Source of the DNA: SAR116 cluster bacterium
GTDB lineage: Bacteria > Pseudomonadota > Alphaproteobacteria > Puniceispirillales > Puniceispirillaceae
Reading direction: 5' to 3'
Assembly (NCBI GenBank): GCA_004212735.1
Contig: SHBD01000007.1
Coordinates: 45,529-109,528, forward strand
DNA length: 64,000 nt
Both the position numbers and the translations under genes were made by a program. Numbering within the stretch: position 1 is the stretch's first letter; every line of letters begins with the position of its first letter. Under the pieces are notes generated by a model that saw nothing but the letters and a program-made list of their open reading frames with translations, had not been told where the DNA came from and did not search any database. Below are positions 1 to 9,066 of the stretch, one piece after another.

Positions 1-527
1 CAGACACCAAAGATGCCGCCAATCAGATTGCGCACAGCACCCCCTGCTCCCACGCTGGCAAGCATCGACAAGCCAAAGATCGTGAGAGCAAAATATTCTG
101 GCGGTCTGAATTCATAGGCAACCCGGGCCAGCATAGGCGCGGCAAAACACAGCACAATAATCGAGAAAATGCCGCCAATCGTGCTGGCAACAACGGCGAT
201 GCCGAGCGCCCTTCCAGCCTCACCACGTTGGGCGAGGGGAAAGCCGTCAAAAGTGGTCGCCGCAGCCGCCGAGGTGCCAGGCGTATTGATCAGGATTGCC
301 GTGATCGACCCGGCAAAGGTTGCCGAGACATAGAGCGTCGCCAAAACCGCAATGGCATGTACAGGCGACATCGTCAGGGTAAATGGTAACAGCAGCGCTG
401 CGCCAGTTGTGGCGCCAAGCCCGGGCAATACGCCAATCACGATGCCACCAATAGTGGTGACAAAGATCAGCATCAGCAGATAAGGGTCCAGCATAACCGA
501 ACCAATGGCCGAAAGTGCCTCATACAT
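1..527 (-). CDS. tctA: Tripartite tricarboxylate transporter large permease TctA (N-terminal part)
   Basis: This is the first 175 codons of the large membrane subunit of a TctABC-type secondary uptake system; the rest lies beyond the left edge. The translation starts MYEALSAIG and carries the hallmark glycine-rich segment GVLPGLGATTGAALLLPF (about residues 33-50) and the second conserved block ITAILINTPGTSAAAATTFDG. Several hydrophobic segments are visible. The start at 527 has a GGGGAAA ribosome-binding stretch just upstream. tctB ends 12 bases upstream, so tctC, tctB and tctA form one minus-strand operon. The family imports di- and tricarboxylates or other organic acids using an ion gradient. 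The substrate cannot be read from the sequence. Confidence 0.93.
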   Translation of the reverse strand, partial: MYEALSAIGSVMLDPYLLMLIFVTTIGGIVIGVLPGLGATTGAALLLPFTLTMSPVHAIAVLATLYVSATFAGSITAILINTPGTSAAAATTFDGFPLAQRGEAGRALGIAVVASTIGGIFSIIVLCFAAPMLARVAYEFRPPEYFALTIFGLSMLASVGAGGAVRNLIGGIFGV

Positions 528-539
528 TGCGTATTTCCC

Positions 540-995
540 CTAACCGTAATACCAGTTTGTGATCAGCCCACGCGGGAATCTGATCTTCAGCACTTCGTCA
601 AAAATCAAAAACAACGTCAGCGGCACGGTCAGCGCGACAAGTCCGGCAACATGCAGCCGGCGCTCCCCCCATGACACGCTGAGCAAAAACACGACGGCGG
701 CAATCGCAATGAAAAAATCCGCATAGGTGGTCAGAATATAGAACAGGGCGAACAGACCAATGCTGATCCAGGTGGTCGGGCCTTCCATCTTTACCGGTTC
801 AGGCGGATTTTTCAGATTCTGCCAGATCATGATGCCAACCAACAACAGATTGATCACCATCAGGAAAATGGGAAAAGATCGCGGCTGCATACTGGCCCCG
901 ACAATCAATGGCGGCGACGTTCTGAGCTGTAGAGCGAGGTAGATGATCACCACCGAGAACAGGGCAATGATACCTGGAATAACTAACGGTCGCAT
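540..995 (-). CDS. tctB: Tripartite tricarboxylate transporter small permease TctB
   Basis: A 151-residue protein with four predicted membrane segments (about residues 5-25, 40-60, 75-110 and 117-137), which is the layout of the small TctB subunit. Sequence conservation in TctB is low, so the call rests mainly on size, topology and position between tctC and tctA. It would sit in the inner membrane beside TctA and help pass substrate delivered by the periplasmic binding protein. Confidence 0.88.
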   Translation of the reverse strand: MRPLVIPGIIALFSVVIIYLALQLRTSPPLIVGASMQPRSFPIFLMVINLLLVGIMIWQNLKNPPEPVKMEGPTTWISIGLFALFYILTTYADFFIAIAAVVFLLSVSWGERRLHVAGLVALTVPLTLFLIFDEVLKIRFPRGLITNWYYG

Positions 996-1068
996 GGTGA
1001 TTGGCCCCTGTCACAAAACCGGTGAGCAGCATAACAACACTGCCCACCAAAAAGTTTGGACAGAAGTC

Positions 1069-2043
1069 CTATTCGATCAAACCCATTTCCTTGAGGGCTG
1101 GACCAAATTCGTTGACCATCATCTTGATCTGCTCACCCCAAGCTCCAGATTCCATCGGCGAGGTGTTATCAAGGCCAGAATTCATCAGATAGGCCTGATA
1201 GAGTGAGTGACCCATAGCCTTCATCATCGCTGCTTCCATCTCGGCGCGGCGCTCTTCAGAGACACCAGCATGAGTGACAAAACCGCGGGTTGTTGACAGA
1301 ACCAGATCGATGCCCATTTCCTTGGCGGTCTTTGCCGCTGGGATCGGGTCCATGCGGTTCTCACCAAGAATAACCAGTGGACAAAGATCGCCTGCCTCGA
1401 TTGGGGCTGATGCCTCAGACAGGTTCAGTGTGCCAACATCGACAGCACCAGCGACAACCTGTGTTGCCAGCTCACCGCCACCACCAAATGGAATGTAAGT
1501 CGGCATCGGCTGACCCGTGCGCTTGGCCCACAGATAGACAGTCAAATGGTCGATTGTACCTGATGATGTGCCACCAAATTTCATGGCATCGCCATTCTTC
1601 ATGCCAGCAACAAACTCCTCAGGGGTCTTGTAGGGGCTGGTCTTGCAGTTGACCATCAGGATCTGCGGGTCATTGGTACCACGGGCGATTGGTGCCATCT
1701 CCTCGACTTTCAGGTCGGTCATGCCTTTGGCCATAGCAATGGCGTGACCAACGGTGAAGGTCAGGATTGTATTGCCATCAGCTGGGCGGCTGTGAAAATA
1801 CTGCATCGCCGCAGCACCGCCGCCACCACGCTTGTTGACAACAACCATGTCTTGCTTGAGATGCCGACGTGTCCGGATCATCATCATTCTTGAGTTGACG
1901 TCGGTACCACCACCGGCACCAGCGTGGGTGACAACCTCAATAGTACCCTCCGCTGCAATTGCGGGCGCTGTTGTCATGGCCATAACACCGGCCATTGATG
2001 CGATACCGACACCGGCCGCAAGAATCTGCTTTGTATTGAACAT
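1069..2043 (-). CDS. tctC: Periplasmic substrate-binding protein TctC of a tripartite tricarboxylate transporter
   Basis: A 324-residue extracytoplasmic solute receptor. A signal peptide is evident (basic start MFNTKQ, hydrophobic core, AIAA cleavage area near residue 31). After it comes the Bug/TctC fold with the glycine-rich substrate loop HAGAGGGTDVNSRM and the later block GGTSSGTIDHLTV, which normally contact carboxylate groups. GGGAGGAACCAA upstream is a strong ribosome-binding site for the start at 2043. It is the first gene of tctCBA, and the 290-bp upstream gap contains one of the three TGGTATACC operator-like sites. The ligand is unknown; the neighbouring matB and CoA-transferase suggest an organic acid. 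Confidence 0.92.
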   Translation of the reverse strand: MFNTKQILAAGVGIASMAGVMAMTTAPAIAAEGTIEVVTHAGAGGGTDVNSRMMMIRTRRHLKQDMVVVNKRGGGGAAAMQYFHSRPADGNTILTFTVGHAIAMAKGMTDLKVEEMAPIARGTNDPQILMVNCKTSPYKTPEEFVAGMKNGDAMKFGGTSSGTIDHLTVYLWAKRTGQPMPTYIPFGGGGELATQVVAGAVDVGTLNLSEASAPIEAGDLCPLVILGENRMDPIPAAKTAKEMGIDLVLSTTRGFVTHAGVSEERRAEMEAAMMKAMGHSLYQAYLMNSGLDNTSPMESGAWGEQIKMMVNEFGPALKEMGLIE

Positions 2044-2202
2044 TTGGTTCCTCCCAGAACTTTAAAATCAGAATATTTTACTCACTCGGTTTGACCAGTG
2101 TTATCCGGCCGCTTATTTGTTGCTGCCCCGGTCAATGCCGACACGGCATTCACCCGAACCTTCGCTGCAAAACGGCATCATACATGCCCCGTTACCGTAT
2201 TA

Positions 2203-2218
2203 TGGTATACCAAAATTT
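2203..2218. promoter_or_regulatory. Operator-like palindrome upstream of tctC
   Basis: TGGTATACCA is a perfect 10-bp palindrome at 2203-2212, and AAATTT follows. On the minus strand it reads AAATTTTGGTATACCA. The same core recurs at 5275-5290 and 9067-9080, each time upstream of a minus-strand catabolic unit. A -10-like CATAAT overlaps the right side of the site on the minus strand. The shape fits GntR/FadR-type repressor sites, which is inference. The remainder of the 290-bp gap (2044-2333) shows no gene. Confidence 0.6.
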
Positions 2219-2333
2219 CTGGCGAAACAACGCTCAATTACGCAAAAGGAACATTGCCTGAAATGTATCGTAACTGTCGTTTAACTTGTTGATTTATTTT
2301 ATATGTCTTTAAAGTTAATCACCATCAAGCGGA

Positions 2334-3176
2334 TCACTCGACAACAAGACCTGCCTCACTGGCGCGTGCCACCATATAATCCCGCCCCGTCAGCATATCC
2401 TCGATGCTGGCAAAGCCATTCATATAATGTCCCTTGTAACCCAAACCTTCTATCTTGGTGAACATCGCGCCAAAATCGATTGTGCCCTCACCGGGTCTCT
2501 GATGGATCTCGTAGGAGCCGTTATTGTCGGCAAGCCGCACCTCATGGCACAGTGAAAAATCCATTGCGTCGATAAAACCATCAATGCCAACACCAGGCAG
2601 AAAATGCGCGTGGTTGGCCGTAAAGGACCAGCGCAACGCCGGGCTCTCGATCTGGCGGAAGAAATGCATGCATTCTGCTGGTGTCACCGGCATGTAATTG
2701 ACTTCAGCCAGCACCGGCTCCCAGTTCAGATTTTCGAGGAGCAGAAGCACATTCTGGCTTTCAGCGTAATCCGCAATGCGCCGCAACCGGTCGATTGACG
2801 CCTGCATGCGCAAGTCACGGCAGGCAGTAAAATGATAGCCTCCATGGACGATGATCCACCCGGCACCAACCTTGCCAGCAAGATCAATATAGGCACGCAT
2901 ATATTGATCAACAGCGTCTCGGCAGAATGGTGAAATTTCGGCAACATTCACACCGGACAGGGTATGCAATCCCAGTTTGACACCGTGGGTATCGGTCAGG
3001 CTACGAACGTGCCGACAACGTTCATCATCGAAGGACTCAAGCTGGTTTGGCGCTATGTCGGTCTGCGCATCAATGAAATGAACATCATTGGCCGCAGCCC
3101 AGACAATTCCTTCCTCGACCGGAACACGCCTTCCAAGATCAATACCTATTCGTTGCTTCAGATTGAGCTGTGTCAT
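2334..3176 (-). CDS. Xylose isomerase-like TIM-barrel family protein
   Basis: A 280-residue protein of the sugar phosphate isomerase/epimerase (AP endonuclease 2-like) barrel family. Recognisable strands include IIVHGGYH, LLLLENLNWEP with the usual metal-ligand glutamate, and FTANHAH, where most relatives have Asp-x-x-His. The last strand reads GHYMNGF, where relatives usually carry a metal-binding glutamate, so the metal site looks altered. Two adjacent ATGs exist at 3179 and 3176. AGGGAGAAATG places the ribosome-binding site better for the second, which is used here. It follows the crotonase by about 40 bases and likely shares its transcript. Members isomerise or epimerise small sugars or keto acids; the substrate is unknown. 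Confidence 0.75.
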   Translation of the reverse strand: MTQLNLKQRIGIDLGRRVPVEEGIVWAAANDVHFIDAQTDIAPNQLESFDDERCRHVRSLTDTHGVKLGLHTLSGVNVAEISPFCRDAVDQYMRAYIDLAGKVGAGWIIVHGGYHFTACRDLRMQASIDRLRRIADYAESQNVLLLLENLNWEPVLAEVNYMPVTPAECMHFFRQIESPALRWSFTANHAHFLPGVGIDGFIDAMDFSLCHEVRLADNNGSYEIHQRPGEGTIDFGAMFTKIEGLGYKGHYMNGFASIEDMLTGRDYMVARASEAGLVVE

Positions 3177-3219
3177 CATTTCTCCCTTTGTCCAAAACCC
3201 ACTTTAACATCAAAGGCGT

Positions 3220-4032
3220 CTAGCGACCCTTAAAGGCGGGCTTTCGCTTTTCCATGAAGGCGCGGCGGCCCTCAACATAGTCTTCACTCTCAAAACAGCC
3301 TGTCACCATAGCCTCGATACGGGCCAGATCACGATCGCTGTCAGGTTTATGCAGTTCATGAGTTATGGCCTTGATCGATGCCATGGTAAGCGGGGCGTTC
3401 TCGGCAATGCGCGTGGCATAATCGGCAACATAGGCGGACAGCATGTGCACCGGCATGACCCGATTCACCAAGCCCATTTCGTGCGCTTCATCGGCAGTGA
3501 ACTGACGTGCCGTAAAAAATATCTCTTTGACCATCGACGGGCCGACCAGATCAGCAAGCCGTTTAACCCCCTCAAATCCATAACCAACACCTAGCTTGGC
3601 AGCTGGCACGGCAAATCGGCTTCGGTCCTCGCAGATGCGCAGATCACAGGCAACCGCTAATCCCATGCCCCCGCCAATACAATAGCCTTGGATCATTGCA
3701 ATGGTCGGCTTGGGAAAGCCAAAAACAGCATCGTAGAATGTCTTTGTGGCGGCGCTGTATGTGGCAACGTCGTCGCTGCTTGACCGTTCCTTTTCAAATT
3801 TGGAGATATCGGCACCAGAGGCAAAGGCCTTGCCGCCTGCCCCCTGAATGACCAGTAACCGCGCCGACGGATCGGCTGCCATTGCCGCCACCTGGGAAGC
3901 GCCAGCCTCATACATTGCCAGCGAAATGGCATTATGTCGCTCTGGATTGTTGATCACCAGATAGCCGATATTAGCCACCACACCAGCTAGAACTTTGCCG
4001 TCGGCGAAGGCGTCAAGGTCGGAAAATTTCAT
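3220..4032 (-). CDS. Crotonase (enoyl-CoA hydratase/isomerase superfamily) protein
   Basis: A 270-residue crotonase fold protein. The oxyanion-hole segments are present (AFASGADIS near 69-77 and CIGGGMGLAVACD near 118-130), so it should bind an acyl-CoA and stabilise an enolate. The two glutamates that add water in classical enoyl-CoA hydratases align with Gly124 and Ala144, so simple hydratase activity is doubtful. Other superfamily chemistry, such as decarboxylation, thioester hydrolysis or isomerisation, is possible. Its ATG overlaps the stop of the CoA-transferase as ATGA, showing tight coupling. The partner genes handle CoA thioesters, which fits. Confidence 0.85.
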   Translation of the reverse strand: MKFSDLDAFADGKVLAGVVANIGYLVINNPERHNAISLAMYEAGASQVAAMAADPSARLLVIQGAGGKAFASGADISKFEKERSSSDDVATYSAATKTFYDAVFGFPKPTIAMIQGYCIGGGMGLAVACDLRICEDRSRFAVPAAKLGVGYGFEGVKRLADLVGPSMVKEIFFTARQFTADEAHEMGLVNRVMPVHMLSAYVADYATRIAENAPLTMASIKAITHELHKPDSDRDLARIEAMVTGCFESEDYVEGRRAFMEKRKPAFKGR

Positions 4033-5213
4033 ATGGCGCCCGCCTCTTCAAAGGCTGCTATTTCAGCCTCGCTATACTCACATTCAGCCAGAATTTCGCG
4101 CGTATGCTGGCCCAGCTTTGGCGGCGGGCGGCGGATGGTGGGTTCGGACTCGCTCATGATAATGGGTTGTCCGACGATCTGAGTTGCGCCGCGTTCCTGG
4201 CTGTCCATATCCCGGGCTATGCCCAGATGCACGACCTGAGGGCTGGAAAAAACCTTGTCGATGCTGTTGATCTCCCCGCATGGCACGCCGACCTTGTTGA
4301 GGCGGGATATCCAGTTATCAGACGTGTCAGCGCGGGTGTTCTCACTGATCAGTGCATTCAGCGTGTCGCGGTGCTCACTGCGGGACTCGGCTTCGGCATA
4401 GATATCCGCGTTCAATCGTGTATCGCCGATCTCGTCCTTCAAACGCTGCCAGATATGTTGCCCCGCGGCAGCGATATTGATATGGCCGTCAGCTGTCTCA
4501 AAAACCCCAGTTGGAATTGATTTGGGATGGTTGTTGCCAGCCTGATGCGGCACCTCACCATCCATCAGCCAGCGTGTGGCCTGAAAATCGAGCATGGCGA
4601 TCTGCGCCTGCAAAAGAGAGGTTTGCACCCATTGACCTATGCCCGTTTTTTCCCGGCCAAGCAAGGCCAGCAGCACACCCTGCGCCGCAAAGCCACCAGC
4701 CGTCAGATCTGCAATTGGAATGCCGACGCGCATCGGCCCCTCACCCGGCGCACCGGTGATCGACATCAGTCCGCCCATACCCTGGGCGATCTGATCAAAT
4801 CCGGGACGTGTGGCAAGTGGTCCATCCTGGCCAAAACCAGAGATCGACGCATAAACGATGCGAGGATTGATCGCCTTGATCGTCTCATAATCAAGGCCGA
4901 GGCGAAATTTTACGTCCGGCCTGTAATTCTCGACTATGACATCGGCGTTGGTCGCCAAACGCTTGAAAATGGCCACACCGGATTCATGCTTCAGATTGAG
5001 AATGATCGAACGCTTGTTGCGATGCAAGTTCTGGAAATCCGAGCCATCACGTGATCCACCCATATCCGCACCCGCCGCATTTGGTGCCTCAATCTTGATT
5101 ACATTCGCGCCCCAATCAGCGAGCTGCCGCACACAGGTCGGCCCGGAGCGAACACGTGTCAGATCAAGAACAGTGATGTGTGACAGGATATCGCAAGCAG
5201 GTTCAAACGCCAT
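4029..5213 (-). CDS. Class III acyl-CoA transferase (CaiB/BaiF family)
   Basis: A 394-residue member of the formyl-CoA transferase family, which moves CoA between carboxylic acids through an aspartyl-CoA intermediate. The catalytic aspartate is visible as Asp169 in GIPIADLTAG, the same number as in oxalate formyl-CoA transferase. Other family blocks are VLDLTRVRSGP near the start, WGANVIKIE and FQNLHRNKRSI. It leads the unit CoA-transferase, crotonase and TIM-barrel protein. A TTGACA-17 bp-CTTAAT promoter and an operator-like site lie 60-100 bases upstream. The acid partner cannot be told from sequence. Confidence 0.9.
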   Translation of the reverse strand: MAFEPACDILSHITVLDLTRVRSGPTCVRQLADWGANVIKIEAPNAAGADMGGSRDGSDFQNLHRNKRSIILNLKHESGVAIFKRLATNADVIVENYRPDVKFRLGLDYETIKAINPRIVYASISGFGQDGPLATRPGFDQIAQGMGGLMSITGAPGEGPMRVGIPIADLTAGGFAAQGVLLALLGREKTGIGQWVQTSLLQAQIAMLDFQATRWLMDGEVPHQAGNNHPKSIPTGVFETADGHINIAAAGQHIWQRLKDEIGDTRLNADIYAEAESRSEHRDTLNALISENTRADTSDNWISRLNKVGVPCGEINSIDKVFSSPQVVHLGIARDMDSQERGATQIVGQPIIMSESEPTIRRPPPKLGQHTREILAECEYSEAEIAAFEEAGAI

Positions 5214-5274
5214 TTTTTCCTCGGTAACTTTTCAGATTCTGTCCCTGAAACCCAGCGACACCCCTGACTCTAAA

Positions 5275-5290
5275 AATTGTATACCAAATT
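5275..5290. promoter_or_regulatory. Operator-like site between CoA-transferase and matB
   Basis: On the minus strand AATTTGGTATACAATT, matching the sites at 2203-2218 and 9067-9080. It sits just downstream of a likely minus-strand promoter (TTGACA at 5311-5316, CTTAAT at 5288-5293, spacing 17), overlapping the expected transcription start of the CoA-transferase unit. It also lies about 120 bases before matB on the other strand, so it could control both directions. Confidence 0.6.
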
Positions 5291-5316
5291 AAGAAGCTAT
5301 TACCCGGGTATGTCAA
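5288..5316 (-). promoter_or_regulatory. Likely sigma-70 promoter of the CoA-transferase operon
   Basis: Read on the minus strand: TTGACA (-35, perfect consensus), 17-bp spacer and CTTAAT (-10, four of six). The operator-like TTTGGTATAC follows at once. The call rests on consensus matching only. Confidence 0.5.
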
Positions 5317-5410
5317 TCGCCTTTGCCCGCGGCCTTTTGGACGCATTGAAATTGATCTGCGTTGTGAAACAGGGTACATCTTCTGCCGTTACATGCTTGG
5401 GATGGGTTCG

Positions 5411-6916
5411 ATGACAAATATTCTTTATGATGGGGTTTTCGCGCCCCATGCCGCTAGCGATAAGGTCTTTTTGTTCACACCCAACGGCGACGTCAGTTTC
5501 GCCGTTTTCACCCAGATGACAAACCGTTTGGCCAACTGCCTTGTCGAAAATGGCATGCAGTCCGGTGACAGGGTGGCGGTACAGGCGGAAAAATCGGTTA
5601 CACAGCTGGCGCTTTATGCCGCAACTATCAAGGCGGGGGGTGTTTATCTGCCGCTCAACACTGGGTATACACCACATGAGCTGGATTATTTTGTTGGTGA
5701 TGCAAAGCCGGCGATTGTCGTCGCCGCCGACAGTGTCAGCGCGGCCATTGCGCCGCTGACGGAAAGCATTGGGGCATCATTGTTGACGTTGAATGCCGAT
5801 GAGACCGGAAGCCTCACCCAGCAGGCAGACACAGCCTCGCCAGATTTTGTAACCGTGGCGCGTGGCAGTGAAGATCTGGGAGCCATTCTCTATACTTCAG
5901 GGACAACCGGGCGATCCAAGGGGGCAAAGCTGTGCCACCGCAATCTGCTGTCAAACGCTGAGGTGTTGGCCGAGAGCTGGCAATTCAGCGGCGATGATGT
6001 GTTGCTGCACATGTTGCCAATCTATCACACCCACGGGCTGTTCGTTGCCAGCAACCTACTCTGTATGGTGGGCGGCAGCATGATCTTCCTGCCAAAATTC
6101 TCCGCTGCTGATGCGCTGGCCTGGATGCCGCAAGCCACCAGCATGATGGGGGTTCCGACCTTTTATACGCGGCTTCTCGATGCCCCCGAATTTACCCGCG
6201 AGGCTGCGATCCATATGCGGCTGTTCATTTCCGGTTCTGCGCCCCTGTTGGCCGAGACACATGTCCAGTTTGAGGAACGCACCGGCAAGATGATCCTCGA
6301 ACGCTACGGTATGACCGAGACCAATATGAGCATTTCAAACCCTTATGAGGGCGCACGCATCGCCGGCACCGTGGGCAAACCTCTGCCCGGGGTGGAGATT
6401 CGCATTGCTGATGCCGAAACAGGCGCGCCCGTTGCACCTGGTGAAATTGGAATCATCGAACAACGCGGCGACAACGTGTTTTTAGGGTATTGGGAAATGC
6501 CTGAAAAGACATCTGAATCTTTCCGTAATGACGGGTTTTTCATCACTGGCGACATGGCGCAACAGAATGCGGATGGCTACATCACCATCGTTGGCCGGGA
6601 CAAGGATTTGATCATTTCTGGCGGTCTGAACGTCTATCCAAAAGAGATCGAGGGGCTGATTGATGAATATCATGGTGTTCTGGAATCAGCGGTAATCGGC
6701 GTCCCCCACCGAGACTTTGGTGAGGCCGTGGTTGCTGTTATCGTATCGTCCGATGGCCCTCTTGATACCGATGCCATCCGTGCCTCACTTGCCGGCCGGA
6801 TTGCCAAATTCAAACAACCAAAGGCGGTCATTCTGGCAGACGCCCTGCCAAGAAACACCATGGGCAAGGTGCAAAAGGCTGAATTGCGGAAAACCCATGC
6901 AGATCTGTTTGCATGA
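5411..6916 (+). CDS. matB: Malonyl-CoA synthetase (malonate-CoA ligase)
   Basis: A 501-residue ANL-superfamily ligase that would join malonate (or methylmalonate) to CoA using ATP through an acyl-adenylate. The AMP-binding loop YTSGTTGRSKGAK, the ERYGMTETNM block and the C-terminal lysine in NTMGKVQKAELRK are all present. Segments such as GDRVAVQAEKS, LPIYHTHGLFVASN and LFISGSAPLLAETH closely follow my recollection of characterised MatB from Rhodopseudomonas. In-frame ATGs exist at 5393, 5402 and 5411. MTNILYDGVF at 5411 matches the usual MatB start and has GGGATGGG upstream. It is the only plus-strand gene of the island. Malonyl-CoA so made could feed decarboxylation to acetyl-CoA or fatty acid synthesis. 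Confidence 0.88.
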   Translation: MTNILYDGVFAPHAASDKVFLFTPNGDVSFAVFTQMTNRLANCLVENGMQSGDRVAVQAEKSVTQLALYAATIKAGGVYLPLNTGYTPHELDYFVGDAKPAIVVAADSVSAAIAPLTESIGASLLTLNADETGSLTQQADTASPDFVTVARGSEDLGAILYTSGTTGRSKGAKLCHRNLLSNAEVLAESWQFSGDDVLLHMLPIYHTHGLFVASNLLCMVGGSMIFLPKFSAADALAWMPQATSMMGVPTFYTRLLDAPEFTREAAIHMRLFISGSAPLLAETHVQFEERTGKMILERYGMTETNMSISNPYEGARIAGTVGKPLPGVEIRIADAETGAPVAPGEIGIIEQRGDNVFLGYWEMPEKTSESFRNDGFFITGDMAQQNADGYITIVGRDKDLIISGGLNVYPKEIEGLIDEYHGVLESAVIGVPHRDFGEAVVAVIVSSDGPLDTDAIRASLAGRIAKFKQPKAVILADALPRNTMGKVQKAELRKTHADLFA

Positions 6917-6920
6917 CAGC

Positions 6921-7823
6921 TTATCCAGCACCGCGTCGGCTTTTCTCGCGCCATAGGATGAACACTGACGAGAGCACAATGACGATGCTGCCAACAACAA
7001 TTTCAAAAGTCAGCATTTCACCAAAGACCATGATTCCGGCGATGATGCCAAACGGAACCGAGAGATAGCGAAACGGCGCGAGCAGGCTGGCCGGGGCAAG
7101 CCGGTGGCTGAGTGCAATAAAAAACTGCTGAAAGCTGGACAGAGCACCAATCAGCACGAGGATGACAAGACTGGTCTGATCCACTGGCATCCTTTCACCT
7201 TGCCAGACAAAGAGCAGCGCAAACAGCATTGCGCCAGCGCCATTGTACCAGATGGCGGTGCTGGCCGGGTTGTCACTACGGCCTAGCTTGCGCAGCATCA
7301 CCAGCATCAGAGCCCCAAAAAAGGGAGCCCCAAATCCCAGCATCACACCCACTGGTGACCAGCCGTCAGCACCCGGGCTGATGACCATAATCGCGCCCCC
7401 AAAACCGACAATCACGGCCGTCCACCGGCGCCACCCAACATGTTCACCAAGCAGAAATGGCGCAAGAAAAGTGATAAACAAAGTCAATGTCTGAAACAGC
7501 GTTGTGACCTTGGCCAGCGGCATCAGATCAAGCGCCGCATAGAAACAGGTCAGGCTGCTCAGCCCCGCGATAATCCGTGCGGCCAGAATGCGATATTGCG
7601 AAACAGCGAATGCGGAACGCCCATGCTGAAGAACCGCAACAAGGATTAAAAGTTGCAAACACAGTGCATAGCGGAACATCAGAATAGTGATGATTGAGAA
7701 ATCTGGAGCGATAAATTTCACCAGCACTGAAATACCCACAGTCAGCAGGATTTCAGCGATTCCAATGGAGACTCCAAGGGGAATGTTGAGATGGCGATCA
7801 GACTGTTTTGCAGCATCCACCAT
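6921..7823 (-). CDS. EamA/DMT-family membrane transporter
   Basis: A 300-residue protein with about ten hydrophobic helices in two repeated halves, typical of drug/metabolite transporters (RhaT/EamA type). GTG at 7826 and ATG at 7823 are both possible starts; the ATG is used. It lies 33 bases downstream of the enolase-superfamily gene and is probably co-transcribed, so it may move the substrate or a product of that enzyme. It is a paralogue of the gene at 37520-38437 (shared GRSD-PAS-AIWYN stretch). It converges with matB four bases away. Confidence 0.87.
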   Translation of the reverse strand: MVDAAKQSDRHLNIPLGVSIGIAEILLTVGISVLVKFIAPDFSIITILMFRYALCLQLLILVAVLQHGRSAFAVSQYRILAARIIAGLSSLTCFYAALDLMPLAKVTTLFQTLTLFITFLAPFLLGEHVGWRRWTAVIVGFGGAIMVISPGADGWSPVGVMLGFGAPFFGALMLVMLRKLGRSDNPASTAIWYNGAGAMLFALLFVWQGERMPVDQTSLVILVLIGALSSFQQFFIALSHRLAPASLLAPFRYLSVPFGIIAGIMVFGEMLTFEIVVGSIVIVLSSVFILWREKSRRGAG

Positions 7824-7856
7824 CACAGGTAACCAGAGCGAGGAATGAGCGTCACA

Positions 7857-9029
7857 TCAGCCCTCGATGTCGAATTGATCGACATATTTATCTGAAATGC
7901 TGATCCCAAGACCCGGCAGCGTATCATCCAGATCGAGGTGACCATCAACAGCGTCTGGATCACCATCGAAGATATAGTAGAAGAGTTCATTGCCAACCTC
8001 GACATCAAAGACCGGGAAATACTCGCTGATCGGGCAATTGAAATTGGCCATCGTAAGGTGATAATTATGCATCTGTCCGGCATGTGGAATCACCGGAATC
8101 TGGTGCGCCTCGGCAACCGCGTTGATCTTCTGGGCGGCGGTAATGCCACCGACACGGTTGGTGTCATATTGCAGAACGCTGACGGCCTTTTCCTGCAATA
8201 GCTGTGCACAGCCAAGCAGCGAGAATTCATGCTCGCCACCGGAAATCGGTATAGGCCCGCGGTTGAGTTCGGCATAGCCCCGCAAATCATCGGCGATCAC
8301 AGGTTCCTCGAGCCAACGCGGCTCAAATTTTTCAAGCTTGGGAAGCATGCGACGGGTGTAATCAAGGTTCCAGCCCATATAAGCCTCAAGCATGATGTCG
8401 GTATCATAGCCGATCACCTCGCGCACCGCCTCGACGCGCTTCAGATTTTCCCGCATCCCGGTCATTCCGTCTTTCGGTCCGTAGCCAAAGCGTGTCTTGA
8501 AACCGGTATAGCCATTTTTCAATGCCTCTTCGGCTTCCGCCTGCATGGCCTCGATCGCCCCCGCATAGAGTTTCGAATAATAGACCGGGATTTTTTCCTT
8601 GGTACGCCCCCCGAGAAGTTTGAAAACCGGCTTGTTAGCCAGCTTTCCCATGAGATCCCAGATGGCAATATCTATGGCTGAAATAGCAACCATGCCAACA
8701 CCTTTGCGCCCCCACGCATGGGTGCGGCGGTACATTTTTTCCCATAGATAGGCGTAATCAAACGGATCCTCATCAATCACCAGCGGTGCATAGAACTCGT
8801 CAATGGCTTTTTTCGTCAATGACGGGGCAAGCGCCGCATTGCCGATGCCGACAGTGCCGCAATCGGTCATGATCTCACAGGTGAGCCACTGGTGAAAGCG
8901 GAAGGAACTCATCGCATCACCCCGCTCCCACAGCGCGTCTGACGCATTAGTACAGAAATTTCCCTGTGGCGGAACGGTTGGCCCTTTCCAGTTCCAGACG
9001 CGTGCCCTGACCGACATTATTTTTGCCAT
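7857..9029 (-). CDS. Enolase-superfamily dehydratase, L-rhamnonate dehydratase-like
   Basis: A 390-residue mandelate racemase/muconate lactonising enzyme-type protein. The metal ligands appear as Glu in IMLEAYMGW, Glu in RWLEEPV and Glu in SGGEHEF. The catalytic Asp-His dyad is visible in QYDTNRVGG and [11 protein letters not shown]. This pattern matches L-rhamnonate dehydratases and related acid-sugar dehydratases, which remove water from aldonates to give 2-keto-3-deoxy acids. The exact sugar acid is uncertain. A TTG at 9050 would extend the frame; ATG at 9029 with AGGAAT upstream is preferred. An operator-like TTTGGTATACC lies 40-50 bases upstream. Confidence 0.85.
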   Translation of the reverse strand: MAKIMSVRARVWNWKGPTVPPQGNFCTNASDALWERGDAMSSFRFHQWLTCEIMTDCGTVGIGNAALAPSLTKKAIDEFYAPLVIDEDPFDYAYLWEKMYRRTHAWGRKGVGMVAISAIDIAIWDLMGKLANKPVFKLLGGRTKEKIPVYYSKLYAGAIEAMQAEAEEALKNGYTGFKTRFGYGPKDGMTGMRENLKRVEAVREVIGYDTDIMLEAYMGWNLDYTRRMLPKLEKFEPRWLEEPVIADDLRGYAELNRGPIPISGGEHEFSLLGCAQLLQEKAVSVLQYDTNRVGGITAAQKINAVAEAHQIPVIPHAGQMHNYHLTMANFNCPISEYFPVFDVEVGNELFYYIFDGDPDAVDGHLDLDDTLPGLGISISDKYVDQFDIEG

Positions 9030-9066
9030 ATTCCTGTCACTCCCCCACAATACGATCGTCCATCCT

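Noticed and set aside
23..250. Plus-strand open frame inside tctA
   Set aside because: It is a shadow of the tctA reading frame, which continues to the left edge on the minus strand with strong family similarity.
5664..5675. GGGTATACACC as a fourth copy of the island operator
   Set aside because: It lies inside matB coding sequence and lacks the TTTGG flank.
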